Notes: generated from the sequence alone by a model not told the origin. A stretch of 39,829 nucleotides of DNA from CBETVX01 sp965539935 (GCA_965539935.1 CBETVX010000026.1:1-39829); one strand, 5' to 3'. Numbered from the stretch's first letter, positions 26,010 through 34,649 are shown. Numbers and translations are program-made.

Positions 26010-26552
26010 TTATTTAACTGCTTCTGCACCTTTATCTAGTGCTTTTTCATTTAATGGAATTAAGTGTTCCTTAGATGGGCCAAACACTTTTTTAAAGGCT
26101 TCTATAACAGTTTCCTTCTTAACTATTTTAGTTAGCTCTATATATGCTCCTAGCATTACCATATTGGCAACTTTACCATTACCAATTTCTACTGCTATGT
26201 CATTGGCAGGAATATAGTAAGCTTTTATGTCGTCCCTTTCAGTTTTCTTTTCTATAAGGGAACTGTTAACTAACATTATTCCGTCCTTTTCAATCTCTTC
26301 TTCAAATTTTATCATTGATGGTAGGTTCATAATTATAGCAGCTGTAGCATTATTTGATATAATTGGTGAACCTATTGGAGTATCTGATACTGTTACGTTA
26401 CAGTTTGCTGTACCTCCACGCATTTCTGGACCATAGGATGGAAGCCATGATACGTTTTTACCTTCTATCATACCTGCATAGGATAGTAGCTGTCCCATTG
26501 ACATAACACCTTGACCACCAAATCCTGCGCAAATCACTCTTTCTTGTGCCAT
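26010..26552 (-). CDS. vorC: 2-oxoacid:ferredoxin oxidoreductase, gamma subunit (VorC/KorC-like)
   Basis: The 180-residue protein begins MAQERVICAGFGGQGVMSMGQLL, the standard start of gamma subunits, and includes SYGPEMRGGTANCNVTVSD. The gamma subunit completes the four-subunit enzyme that oxidatively decarboxylates branched-chain 2-oxoacids to acyl-CoA with ferredoxin reduction. Its ATG is one base after the beta subunit stop, with GGAGGTGG inside the preceding gene, so translation is coupled. Substrate preference (2-oxoisovalerate or 2-oxoglutarate) cannot be proven from sequence, but buk and ptb upstream favour the branched-chain role. Confidence 0.92.
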   Translation of the reverse strand: MAQERVICAGFGGQGVMSMGQLLSYAGMIEGKNVSWLPSYGPEMRGGTANCNVTVSDTPIGSPIISNNATAAIIMNLPSMIKFEEEIEKDGIMLVNSSLIEKKTERDDIKAYYIPANDIAVEIGNGKVANMVMLGAYIELTKIVKKETVIEAFKKVFGPSKEHLIPLNEKALDKGAEAVK

Positions 26553-26553
26553 A

Positions 26554-27300
26554 TTATTCCACCTCCTCTGGGGTTCTGAAGTTTCCTAGTGGATAGTATG
26601 GTATCATATTTTCTTCTAACCACTTAAGAGATTCTGTTGGAGTTATACCCCAGTTTGTTGGACAAGTAGAAAGTACCTCTACCATTGAGAATCCTTTTCC
26701 AGCTATTTGACATTCAAAGGCTTTCTTTATAGCCTTTTTAGTTTTTCTTATGTTAGCAGGGTTGTGTACTGATGTTCTCTCTATATATGATGCTCCTGGT
26801 ATAGTAGCAAACATTTCTGATATCTTAAGAGGCATACCAGCATGCTTAGGGTCTCTACCATAAGGTGATGTAGTTGCTTTTTGACCTACTAATGTAGTTG
26901 GTGCCATTTGTCCACCAGTCATACCATAGATGGCATTGTTTACGAAGATTACTGTGATATTTTCACTTCTATGGGCAGCATGAACTATTTCAGCAGTACC
27001 TATTGAAGCTAAGTCACCGTCACCTTGATAAGTAAATACTATATTTTCTGGTAAAACTCTTTTAATACCTGTTGCAACTGCTGGTGCACGTCCATGGGCA
27101 GCTTCGTGCATATCACAGTTAAAGTAATCATAAGCTAAAACTGAACATCCAACCGGAGCTACACCTACTGCTTTTCCTAATACTCCTAATTCTTCTAAAA
27201 CCTCTCCTACTAATCTATGAATTATCCCATGAGTACATCCTGGGCAGTAATGGAAAGGAGTTTCTGTTAAACCTTCTGTCTTTTTAAAGATAACAGACAT
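26554..27300 (-). CDS. vorA: 2-oxoacid:ferredoxin oxidoreductase, beta (TPP-binding) subunit
   Basis: The 248 residues contain the thiamine pyrophosphate motif GDGDLASIGTAEIVHAA through VNNAIYGMTGGQMAPTT, and an early YCPGCTHGIIHRL cysteine motif. This subunit binds TPP and carries out decarboxylation. Its ATG shares one base with the alpha subunit stop (TAATG at 27298-27302), showing tight coupling. It also contains an HEAAHGRAPAVATG stretch typical of KorB/VorA proteins. Confidence 0.93.
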   Translation of the reverse strand: MSVIFKKTEGLTETPFHYCPGCTHGIIHRLVGEVLEELGVLGKAVGVAPVGCSVLAYDYFNCDMHEAAHGRAPAVATGIKRVLPENIVFTYQGDGDLASIGTAEIVHAAHRSENITVIFVNNAIYGMTGGQMAPTTLVGQKATTSPYGRDPKHAGMPLKISEMFATIPGASYIERTSVHNPANIRKTKKAIKKAFECQIAGKGFSMVEVLSTCPTNWGITPTESLKWLEENMIPYYPLGNFRTPEEVE

Positions 27301-28361
27301 TACTTAGCACCCCCTAACATTTCTTTAGCTTTATCTACTATTTCTTGTGGAGATGGTATCATTCCACCAACTCTACCATAGAATCCAACTGGTAATCTAC
27401 CTTCATTGGCAATCTTTACATCATCAACCATTTGACCTAAGCTCATCTCTACAGTTAAGATAGCCTTAGCAGTATCTGGTATTTGTTTAAATGCTTCATT
27501 TGGGAATGGCCATAATGTTATTGGTCTAATAAGTCCTGCCTTTATCCCTTCCTTTTCAAGGATTGCTATGGCATTTTTAACTATTCTTGAAGTTGTACCA
27601 TATGCAGTAAATACTATTTCTGCACCTTCCATGTTGTACATTTCATATCTAACTTCATTCTTTTCTATTTCTTCATATTTTTTCTTGAATTTAAGATTTA
27701 AGTTTTCAAGTTCTTGTGGATCTAATCTAAGTGAATTGATTATATTAGGTTTTCTCTTACCTTCTGTTCCAGTTGTAGCCCAATCCTTTGGAGGTAGCTC
27801 TCTCTTTTTAGGCTCTTTGAATTCGATTGGCTCCATCATTTGTCCTATCATTCCATCACCAAGAACCATAACTGGGTTTCTATAGTAGTCAGCTACTTCA
27901 AAGGCTTCCATAGTTAGGTCAACCGCTTCCTGAAGGTTTGCTGGAGCATATACAACTAGTCTATAGTCTCCATTTCCACCACCTCTAGTTGACTGATAAT
28001 AGTCTGATTGAGCTGGTTGGATACCACCTAGTCCAGGACCTCCTCTAACTATATTTACTATAACTGCTGGAAGCTCAGCACCTGCTATATATGATATTCC
28101 CTCTTGCTTAAGTGCAATACCAGGTGATGATGAAGATGTCATAACTCTTGCACCTGCACCTGCCGCACCATAAACCATGTTTATAGCTGCAACTTCACTT
28201 TCAGCTTGTAGGAAAGTTCCACCTTCCTTACCAAGCACTCTTGCCATATATTCAGGTAATTCATTTTGTGGAGTAATTGGATAACCGAAGAAAAACTTAC
28301 AACCAGCTTTTATAGCTGCTGCACCGATAGCTTCGTTACCCTTCATAAGTATCTTAGCCAT
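27300..28361 (-). CDS. vorB: 3-methyl-2-oxobutanoate:ferredoxin oxidoreductase, alpha subunit (VorB)
   Basis: The 353-residue protein starts MAKILMKGNEAIGAAAIKAGC and carries FFGYPITPQNELPEYMA, ESEVAAINMVYGAAGAGAR and TSSSSPGIALKQEGISY. These are the pyrimidine-binding and transketolase-like blocks of alpha subunits annotated VorB in clostridia. It pairs with the TPP-binding subunit to form the catalytic core. It is 26 bases downstream of the ferredoxin-like subunit gene. Confidence 0.94.
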   Translation of the reverse strand: MAKILMKGNEAIGAAAIKAGCKFFFGYPITPQNELPEYMARVLGKEGGTFLQAESEVAAINMVYGAAGAGARVMTSSSSPGIALKQEGISYIAGAELPAVIVNIVRGGPGLGGIQPAQSDYYQSTRGGGNGDYRLVVYAPANLQEAVDLTMEAFEVADYYRNPVMVLGDGMIGQMMEPIEFKEPKKRELPPKDWATTGTEGKRKPNIINSLRLDPQELENLNLKFKKKYEEIEKNEVRYEMYNMEGAEIVFTAYGTTSRIVKNAIAILEKEGIKAGLIRPITLWPFPNEAFKQIPDTAKAILTVEMSLGQMVDDVKIANEGRLPVGFYGRVGGMIPSPQEIVDKAKEMLGGAK

Positions 28362-28387
28362 TATATCATTCCCTCCTCATAAATTAT

Positions 28388-28618
28388 TTATTTCTCTATT
28401 TCTCTCTCAACTGTAATTACTACATCAGGACATATTGTTGCACAGTTAGCACAACCTATACATTTATCCATTTCTTTTACAGTTGCAGGATGGTAACCTT
28501 TAATATTTATTCTTTTCTTATCCATTTCAATAATGTTTACAGGACATACTGTTGTACATAATTCACAGCCTTTACATAAATCTTCTTTAAAATACACTTT
28601 ACCCTTTGCCTTAGCCAT
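28388..28618 (-). CDS. vorD: 2-oxoacid:ferredoxin oxidoreductase, delta (2x[4Fe-4S]) subunit
   Basis: This 76-residue ferredoxin-like protein has two four-cysteine clusters, CKGCELCTTVCP and CIGCANCATICP, each expected to bind a [4Fe-4S] centre. It transfers electrons from the TPP subunit to free ferredoxin. It is the first of the four VOR genes in transcription order (delta, alpha, beta, gamma). Confidence 0.94.
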   Translation of the reverse strand: MAKAKGKVYFKEDLCKGCELCTTVCPVNIIEMDKKRINIKGYHPATVKEMDKCIGCANCATICPDVVITVEREIEK

Positions 28619-28683
28619 GATTCAACCCTCCTTGATATAGTTAGATTAATGCTAATTTATTATATTTTAAGATCCAGAGAAAC

Positions 28684-29358
28684 CTACATCCAATCTTCTC
28701 TCATATACATTTTTATTGGGAATATTTCTCCCTCCAAATCCTCAGGAAGTAGGCGGGCAACCTTCTCCAAAGTACTAATATATTTGATTGGTATGTTTAA
28801 TTTCTCTGAAACTTCTTTCACAAGTTTTTGACCATTTAATACATCATCTACAGAGGTTTCCCTTAATAGATGGGTATTATTTATTAATCCTGTGACCTTT
28901 GCTCTAGCAGCCTCCTCTATAGCCTTTATATGCTCTATAGCCTCATAGGCATTTTGAGTTCCCGGTCTATAGGCGTTCAGTACACAAAACATATCATAGG
29001 CACCTTCTGTGAAATAGGTATGGTACCTGGCTAATGCTCTAGCCCCTACTGAGTCTCCTCCTACATCTAAAACTACATCATAGGATTCATCCTGTATGGG
29101 TCCAAGTACCTCAGCTGATATTGCAGGTACATCCACACCAACATTTATTCCCAGGGAATTACTTATCACTTTAATTCCCTTAGTTTCCATTAATTCTTGC
29201 TTTTCCCTTGATCTAAAGTAAGGATTTACTACATCCAGATCTGCTATTGCAATTTTTTTTACCTTATCTGCAAGTTTCATAGCATAATTTACGGCAAACT
29301 CTGTTTTTCCACTGCCATAATGTCCAATTATTATTCTAATTCTTTTATCATTTAACAT
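28684..29358 (-). CDS. ParA/MinD-like ATP-binding protein in the VOR operon
   Basis: The 224 residues have a P-loop, GHYGSGKTEFAVNYA (8-22), an AIADLDVVNPYFRSRE segment corresponding to the switch I region of SIMIBI ATPases, and DVVLDVGGDS as Walker B. The fold is of the CobQ/MinD/ParA kind. The P-loop lacks the second lysine of true ParA/MinD (KGGxGK), so it is closer to the nucleotide-binding proteins often placed next to oxidoreductases. A role in maturation or regulation of the enzyme complex is plausible from its place between buk and vorD but is not shown. Confidence 0.8.
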   Translation of the reverse strand: MLNDKRIRIIIGHYGSGKTEFAVNYAMKLADKVKKIAIADLDVVNPYFRSREKQELMETKGIKVISNSLGINVGVDVPAISAEVLGPIQDESYDVVLDVGGDSVGARALARYHTYFTEGAYDMFCVLNAYRPGTQNAYEAIEHIKAIEEAARAKVTGLINNTHLLRETSVDDVLNGQKLVKEVSEKLNIPIKYISTLEKVARLLPEDLEGEIFPIKMYMREDWM

Positions 29359-29376
29359 AGAATCACCTTCAAGATT

Positions 29377-29493
29377 GGGTGACAGGTGACAAGTGACGGG
29401 TTACTGGTGATTGTGGTCATCTCTTTTGGGTCTTAAAATCCCAAAAATCAACCTCAGCCTGTTCCCTGTTACCTATTCCCTGTTACCTATTTT
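29377..29493. repeat. Nested inverted-repeat element made of heptamer-like units
   Basis: This sits between buk and the ATPase gene. On the plus strand GGTGACA, GGTGACA/AGTGACG and GGTTACT units lie at 29377-29410. The opposite-strand family (two tandem CCCTGTTACCTATT copies at 29464-29491) faces them, so the arms can pair. Inside, TTTTGGG (29424-29430) pairs with CCCAAAA (29440-29446). It has no coding potential. It looks like a dispersed short repeat of the STRR/REP kind, or a small non-autonomous element, and would form a folded spacer within the operon message. Confidence 0.55.
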
Positions 29494-29494
29494 T

Positions 29495-30571
29495 CTATTT
29501 ATATTCCTTTGCTTTTTCTTCTCCTCTAAGTACCCTTAGTCCACCTTCTGCAAGGGCTATCATTTCATCTTCTCCAGGATATACCAATACTTCAGTGATA
29601 AATCCTACCCTTTCTTTAATCCAGCCTACAAACATATCATCATAGGCAATTCCACCAGTTATTACTATAGCATTTACCTTACCCTTAAGGACTGCTGCAC
29701 AGCTTCCTATTTCTTTAGATACTTGGTAAGCCATTGCTTTGTATACTAGTTCAGCCTTTTTGTCTCCCTTTTCTATCATTTTTACTACTTCTCTACCATC
29801 ATTAGTACCAAGATATGCTACTAATCCACCTTTACCTTTAATCTTTTTCTTGATTTCTCCATGGGTATATTTTCCTGAGAAACAAAGTTTAGCTAAATCA
29901 CCTACTGGAAGTCCTCCTGCTCTCTCCGGTGAAAATGGTCCTTCTCCATCTAATGCATTATTTACATCTATAACTCTACCCTTTTCATGGGCACCTACTG
30001 ATATACCACCACCAAGATGAGCAACTATTATGTTCATATCTTCATATCTCTTGCCCTTTTCCTTAGCAGCACGTCTTGCAACAGCTTTTTGATTTAAAGC
30101 ATGGAAAATACTTTTTCTTTTAATTTCAGGCATACCTGAAACTCTAGCCACATCATTCATTTCATCAACTACTACTGGATCTACTATAAAAGATGGTATA
30201 TTAAGGTTTGAGGCTATTTCATAAGCTAATATTCCACCTAGATTAGAGGCATGCTCTCCTAATACACCCACTTTCAAATCTTCAATCATTTTTTCATTTA
30301 CATTATATGTTCCACCACTAATTGGTTTTAAAAGACCACCTCTACCGACTACAGCATTTAATTTTGTAAGGTTTATACCTTTTTCATTTAGTGTATCTAA
30401 AATTACATTTTTTCTAAATTCATATTGGTCATATATCTTCTCATATTTATTTATTTCCTCAGTAGGGTGTCTTAATGTAGTTTCAAGCACAGGTTTTTCA
30501 TTGTCATATATTGCTATTTTTGTAGAGGTCGAACCTGGATTTACAGCTAATATTCTAAATATCTCGCTCAT
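29495..30571 (-). CDS. buk: Butyrate kinase (second copy)
   Basis: This 358-residue acetokinase-family enzyme makes ATP and a carboxylate from an acyl-phosphate, and butyrate or branched-chain acyl-phosphates are the likely substrates. Landmarks are ILAVNPGSTSTKIAIYD (phosphate-1 loop), VGRGGLLKPISGGTYNVN, GEHASNLGG, VAHLGGGISVGAHEKGR and VITGGIAYDD. It resembles the buk copy at 31597-32676 throughout. It lies 116 bases beyond ptb in the same direction. Confidence 0.95.
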   Translation of the reverse strand: MSEIFRILAVNPGSTSTKIAIYDNEKPVLETTLRHPTEEINKYEKIYDQYEFRKNVILDTLNEKGINLTKLNAVVGRGGLLKPISGGTYNVNEKMIEDLKVGVLGEHASNLGGILAYEIASNLNIPSFIVDPVVVDEMNDVARVSGMPEIKRKSIFHALNQKAVARRAAKEKGKRYEDMNIIVAHLGGGISVGAHEKGRVIDVNNALDGEGPFSPERAGGLPVGDLAKLCFSGKYTHGEIKKKIKGKGGLVAYLGTNDGREVVKMIEKGDKKAELVYKAMAYQVSKEIGSCAAVLKGKVNAIVITGGIAYDDMFVGWIKERVGFITEVLVYPGEDEMIALAEGGLRVLRGEEKAKEYK

Positions 30572-30687
30572 TATAATACCTCCAATAAATTCAATTTACA
30601 GTTAATGGTATGAAAGTCATTATTTAAAATCTTAAAATAGCTTAAATATTTGACTCTAGGTTTAACTGTTATTTGCTAACTTATTTT

Positions 30688-31593
30688 TTATTTTTTTGCT
30701 GCCATCAATACTCCAAGGGCTATTGAGTTAAGTTTAGCTTCTTCGTCATCGGCTCTCGATGTAAGTATCACTGGTGCTTTAGCTCCAACTATAATACCTG
30801 CGTTTTTAGACTTGGCTAAAAATGCAAGTGCTTTATAAAGTACATTTCCTGCTTCTATTGTTGGTACCATTAAAATATCTGCTTTTCCACCAACAGGATG
30901 GTCTATTTTTTTTAGTTTTGCGGCTTCTACTGATACGGCATTATCTAATGCTAGGGGACCAGCTACAAGGCAGTTTTTGATTTCTCCTTTTTCATTCATC
31001 TCTTGTAGTTTAGCTGCATCAACAGTGGCAGGCATTTTAGGATTAACTTTTTCCTTAGCACATAGAACTGCAACCTTAGGTTCATCTATATCTAAAGCCC
31101 TTGCAACCTTGACTGCATTTTCAATTATTTGTTTTTTAGCTTCTAAATCAGGTGCTATATTCATAGCTGCATCTGTAACAAATAAAAGTCTATCATAATC
31201 TTCAATATCAAATACTGCTGTATGACTTAAAACATTTCCTGTTCTTAATCCAACTTCACCATTTAAGACAGCCTTTAGTATTATAGAAGTATCTACTAAT
31301 CCCTTCATAACCATATGGGCTTTTCCTGTAGACACTAATTCTACTGCTTTAAGGGATGCTTCACTTAGGTCTTTTATATCTATTATTTCATAACTAGATA
31401 GGTCTATACCCTTTTCCTTAGCTATATTTTCAATTTGTTCCTTATCGCCAACTAATATTGCTTCAGATATACCAAGTTCTTTAGCTTTATTAACGGCTAG
31501 AAGCACATCTGCATCCTGGGCACAGGCTACAGATATGGTTTTAGGACCTCTTTCCTTTGCATACTTTAAAACGTCCTCAAAACTTCTAATCAT
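30688..31593 (-). CDS. ptb: Phosphate butyryltransferase (phosphotransbutyrylase)
   Basis: The 301-residue protein exchanges CoA for phosphate on butyryl-CoA or branched-chain acyl-CoA, giving the acyl-phosphate used by Buk. It has the Pta/Ptb family features KTISVACAQDADVLLAV near the N-terminus, MVMKGLVDTSIILKAVL, LLFVTDAAMNIAPDLEAK and PAPVILTSRADDEEAKLNS-like ends (here KAPVILTSRADDEEAKLNS). It starts 3 bases after the upstream buk gene, so translation is coupled. Confidence 0.95.
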   Translation of the reverse strand: MIRSFEDVLKYAKERGPKTISVACAQDADVLLAVNKAKELGISEAILVGDKEQIENIAKEKGIDLSSYEIIDIKDLSEASLKAVELVSTGKAHMVMKGLVDTSIILKAVLNGEVGLRTGNVLSHTAVFDIEDYDRLLFVTDAAMNIAPDLEAKKQIIENAVKVARALDIDEPKVAVLCAKEKVNPKMPATVDAAKLQEMNEKGEIKNCLVAGPLALDNAVSVEAAKLKKIDHPVGGKADILMVPTIEAGNVLYKALAFLAKSKNAGIIVGAKAPVILTSRADDEEAKLNSIALGVLMAAKK

Positions 31594-31596
31594 TTA

Positions 31597-32676
31597 TTAC
31601 ACCTCATTTTCATAGATTTTTACTTTTTCTTGTCCGTTTTCTATTCTCATAACACCTTGATTTAATGCCCACATTTCGTCTTCACCAGGTTTTACAATAA
31701 CTGGTGCAATAAACTCTACCATTTCCTTAATATATTCAGTTATCATTTGTGAGTATGCAATTCCACCGGTAAGTATTATCCCATCAATATCACCATTAAG
31801 CACTGTTGCCATAGCTCCTATTTCTTTTCCTATTTGATAGGCCATTGCTTCATAAACAAGTTTTGCCTTCTCATCACCTTCATTTATCATCTTTTCTACT
31901 TCTCTAGCATCATTAGTATCTAAGTATGCAACTAATCCACCTTTTCCTCTTAATTTCTTTTTAAATTCATTATAGGTGTATTTTCCCGAAAAACACATCT
32001 TTGCAATATCACCTACTGGTAATCCTCCAACTCTTTCAGGAGAAAAGGGTCCCATTTCATTTGCGTTATTGGCATCTATCATTTTACCTTTTCTTAATGG
32101 TACTATAGATATTCCTCCCCCTAGATGGGCAACAACTAGGTTTAATTCATTAAATTCCTTACCCATATCCTTAGCAACATTATGGGCTACAGCCCTTACA
32201 TTTAAGGCATGTAGAAGCGATCTTCTTTCTATTTCTGGCATGCCTGATATACGTGCCACATCATCAAATTCATCTACCGCCACGGGGTCTACAATATATG
32301 CATTAATTCCCACAATATCAGCTATACTTTTTGCAATTATTCCTCCAAGATTTGAAGCATGTTCTCCCTGAACTCCTATTCTCAAATCTTCAATCATTGC
32401 ATCAGTAACTTTGTATGTACCACTTGGCATAGGTTTTAATAATCCACCTCTACCAACTATAGACTTGAATTCTGATAATTCATATCCTTCACTTTTAAGC
32501 CAATCAATTATTATATTTTTTCTATACTCAAATTGGTCAACTATTTTTTCAAATCCTTTTAATTCTTCAGAAGCATGACTTAAATTCTTTTGGATAACGT
32601 TTTCATCTCTTTTAAATACTGCAACCTTAGTTGAGGTTGAACCAGGGTTTATCGCCAATACATACTCTTTTGTCAT
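31597..32676 (-). CDS. buk: Butyrate kinase (first copy, promoter-proximal)
   Basis: I place the start at ATG 32676 (MTKEYVLAINPGSTS) with GGAGGTG upstream, giving 359 residues. The frame is open back to 32733, but that extension would run across the sigma-54 promoter at 32717-32733, so it is not part of the protein. Acetokinase-family motifs NPGSTSTKVAVF, VGRGGLLKPMPSGTYKV, GEHASNLGG, VAHLGGGISIV and ILTGGIAYS are present. It is the first gene of the branched-chain acid operon. Confidence 0.95.
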   Translation of the reverse strand: MTKEYVLAINPGSTSTKVAVFKRDENVIQKNLSHASEELKGFEKIVDQFEYRKNIIIDWLKSEGYELSEFKSIVGRGGLLKPMPSGTYKVTDAMIEDLRIGVQGEHASNLGGIIAKSIADIVGINAYIVDPVAVDEFDDVARISGMPEIERRSLLHALNVRAVAHNVAKDMGKEFNELNLVVAHLGGGISIVPLRKGKMIDANNANEMGPFSPERVGGLPVGDIAKMCFSGKYTYNEFKKKLRGKGGLVAYLDTNDAREVEKMINEGDEKAKLVYEAMAYQIGKEIGAMATVLNGDIDGIILTGGIAYSQMITEYIKEMVEFIAPVIVKPGEDEMWALNQGVMRIENGQEKVKIYENEV

Positions 32677-32716
32677 TAATAGTACACCTCCAGAATTTTT
32701 ACCTATTTTTAAATAA

Positions 32717-32733
32717 AGCAAATGGCGTGCCAA
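32717..32733 (-). promoter_or_regulatory. Sigma-54 (-24/-12) promoter of the buk-ptb-buk-vor operon
   Basis: On the minus strand TTGGCACGCCATTTGCT matches the consensus TGGCACG-N4-TTGCT exactly, including the invariant GG (-24) and GC (-12) at the correct spacing. Transcription should begin about 12 bases downstream, near 32706. The ATG of buk follows about 30 bases later. The gene upstream encodes a sigma-54 activator, which fits the assignment. Confidence 0.9.
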
Positions 32734-32838
32734 TTTTTTTAATTATGTGATATGTTTGTAAACTCTAGTATTTTTCCCATTTTCAATCAATGATATTACT
32801 TCTATGATAGATTTCAATTATTTTCTTGAAAAGAAATG

Positions 32839-32885
32839 CATGCAAAAAAATGCACACTATTATTTAATGTGCATTTTTTTGCATG
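32839..32885 (-). terminator. Long palindrome at the bkdR stop codon: terminator or activator site
   Basis: CATGCAAAAAAATGCACA (32839-32856) is the exact inverse of TGTGCATTTTTTTGCATG (32868-32885), an 18-pair stem with an 11-base loop that covers the bkdR stop codon (32864). The T7 run lies inside the stem, so on RNA it is a hairpin with a U-rich arm. It also lies 110-160 bases upstream of the sigma-54 promoter, where enhancer-binding sites are expected, so it may instead, or also, be the regulator's binding site. Confidence 0.5.
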
Positions 32886-34615
32886 TCTTTTTCAATATTT
32901 ATTTTATACTTATCAAGTTTATAGTATAAACTTCTTATGGAGATATTTAAATCCTTAGCAGTTTTTGTCTTATTATTTTTATTCTTCATTAATATTTTTT
33001 CTATATATTTTTTTTCAACATCCTCTATAAATTCTTGTAGGGTTCGATCATCATTTAATATTACAGACTCGATTTTTTCTTCAGATTGTTCGTCTCCTTT
33101 TATTTCATTTTCAATTAGTTTTGATAAATGATATTTCCTTATAACGCTTTCGGTAAACTTCATATTAATCATTGCCCTACCGATGAAGTTTTCCAATTCT
33201 CTTACATTACCTGGCCAATCATATTCCATTAGAGTATCAAGGGTTTCTTTGGAAATGTTGGTAACATTTCTACCATATTCTTGATTAAACTTTTTCATAA
33301 AGTAAATAATCAGTTCATATATGTCGCTTTTATGCTCCCTTAGTGGAGGTATTTTTATAGGTATAACATTTAATCTATAGTACAAGTCTTCTCTAAATTT
33401 ACCTTCCTTTACTGCTTTTTCTAGGTCTAGATTTGTAGCAGCTATTACCCTAACATCAACTGGAATAGGTTTTGTTCCTCCAACCCTTACTATTTCTTTT
33501 TCTTGTAGTACCCTTAACAGTTTTGCCTGGGTACTAAGTTTTATTTCTCCAATTTCATCTAAAAATATTGTTCCTCCATGGGCTCTTTCAAATAATCCAA
33601 TTTTGCCACCTTTCATTGCTCCAGTAAATGCCCCTTCTTCATATCCAAATAGCTCACTTTCTAATATGCTTTCACTAAGTGCAGCACAATTTACTCTGAC
33701 AAATTGTGAGTATTTTCTATTACTAGCGTTATGGATTGCATGGGCAAATAGTTCCTTGCCAGTTCCACTTTCCCCCCTTAATATAACTGTGGCAGGAGTT
33801 TGGGCAGCAATTTTACCCTTTTCAATGGCACTCATTATTTTTTCATGGGAGCCTATAATGTCATCAAAGGTGTATTTTGCTTCTAATTTTCTAATTATTT
33901 GCTTAGCTTGATCTAATTCATTGGTAAGCCTTTTAATTTCTGTTATGTCATGTATTACTGCCACGCTTCCTCTGAGTTCTCCTTTAACTATAATAGGAGC
34001 AGCATCAACTATGACATCTTTTTTATTAGGCCCTACTTTAAGTCTAGTCCCCTTCACTGATTTTTTAGTTTCAAGTACTTTAAGATGTATACTTTCTCCT
34101 TCTGCAATATCTACAGTACAGAATTTGCCAATAACATCCTTTACAGAAAGTCCTGTTAGTCGTGTATAGGCTGGATTTACTAGTACTCCTATGCCATTTT
34201 GGTCTACCACTGAAATGGCATCTTGGGTAGAGTTAAATATTGCCCTAAACATACTTTGCATTTCTTTTAAGTTTGTAATTTCATCAGCTAAGTCTAGTAT
34301 TTCAGTTATATCTCTAAATACTGCGACCGCCCCAATTATTTCGCCCTTTTCATCCTTTACAGGCATTCTGTTAGTTACTATATTTATATCTCCTAGTGGT
34401 TGTTTTCTATTTAGTTCTGACTCTCCTGTTTTAAGAATGTATGGTAATCTCGTAGTATGAATGACGTCGGTTATGTGTTTACCCAATACTTCCTTTGCAT
34501 TTTTCTTAGTTAATTTTTCAGCGGCCCTATTATATAGTGTAATTATACCTTTTTTGTCTACAGCTATCATTGCATCATGGGTAGAATCTAAAATAATCTC
34601 CACTTCTTTTTTCAT
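32864..34615 (-). CDS. bkdR: Sigma-54-dependent activator, BkdR-like, with two PAS domains
   Basis: The 583 residues contain PAS 1 (about 1-105, DAMIAVDKKGIITLYNRAAE), PAS 2 (about 118-228, DAISVVDQNGIGVLVNPAY), a sigma-54-interacting AAA+ domain with Walker A GESGTGKE (281-288), GAFTGA (328-333) and Walker B FLDEIG (351-356), and a C-terminal Fis-type helix-turn-helix (TKTAKDLNISIRSLYYKLDKY). GAFTGA means it can activate sigma-54 polymerase. Lying directly upstream of a sigma-54 promoter that drives branched-chain oxoacid genes, it matches Bacillus BkdR in role. The PAS domains probably sense a small ligand or redox state; which one is unknown. Whether it is autoregulated is not visible. Confidence 0.9.
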   Translation of the reverse strand: MKKEVEIILDSTHDAMIAVDKKGIITLYNRAAEKLTKKNAKEVLGKHITDVIHTTRLPYILKTGESELNRKQPLGDINIVTNRMPVKDEKGEIIGAVAVFRDITEILDLADEITNLKEMQSMFRAIFNSTQDAISVVDQNGIGVLVNPAYTRLTGLSVKDVIGKFCTVDIAEGESIHLKVLETKKSVKGTRLKVGPNKKDVIVDAAPIIVKGELRGSVAVIHDITEIKRLTNELDQAKQIIRKLEAKYTFDDIIGSHEKIMSAIEKGKIAAQTPATVILRGESGTGKELFAHAIHNASNRKYSQFVRVNCAALSESILESELFGYEEGAFTGAMKGGKIGLFERAHGGTIFLDEIGEIKLSTQAKLLRVLQEKEIVRVGGTKPIPVDVRVIAATNLDLEKAVKEGKFREDLYYRLNVIPIKIPPLREHKSDIYELIIYFMKKFNQEYGRNVTNISKETLDTLMEYDWPGNVRELENFIGRAMINMKFTESVIRKYHLSKLIENEIKGDEQSEEKIESVILNDDRTLQEFIEDVEKKYIEKILMKNKNNKTKTAKDLNISIRSLYYKLDKYKINIEKDMQKNAH

Positions 34616-34649
34616 TAAGTCACCTCTAACAATATTTTTAATCCAATTA

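Noticed and set aside
32677..32733. N-terminal extension of the first buk (start at 32733)
   Set aside because: The extension covers the -24/-12 promoter, and the family starts at the MTKEYVLAINPG-type sequence with a good ribosome binding site at 32676.
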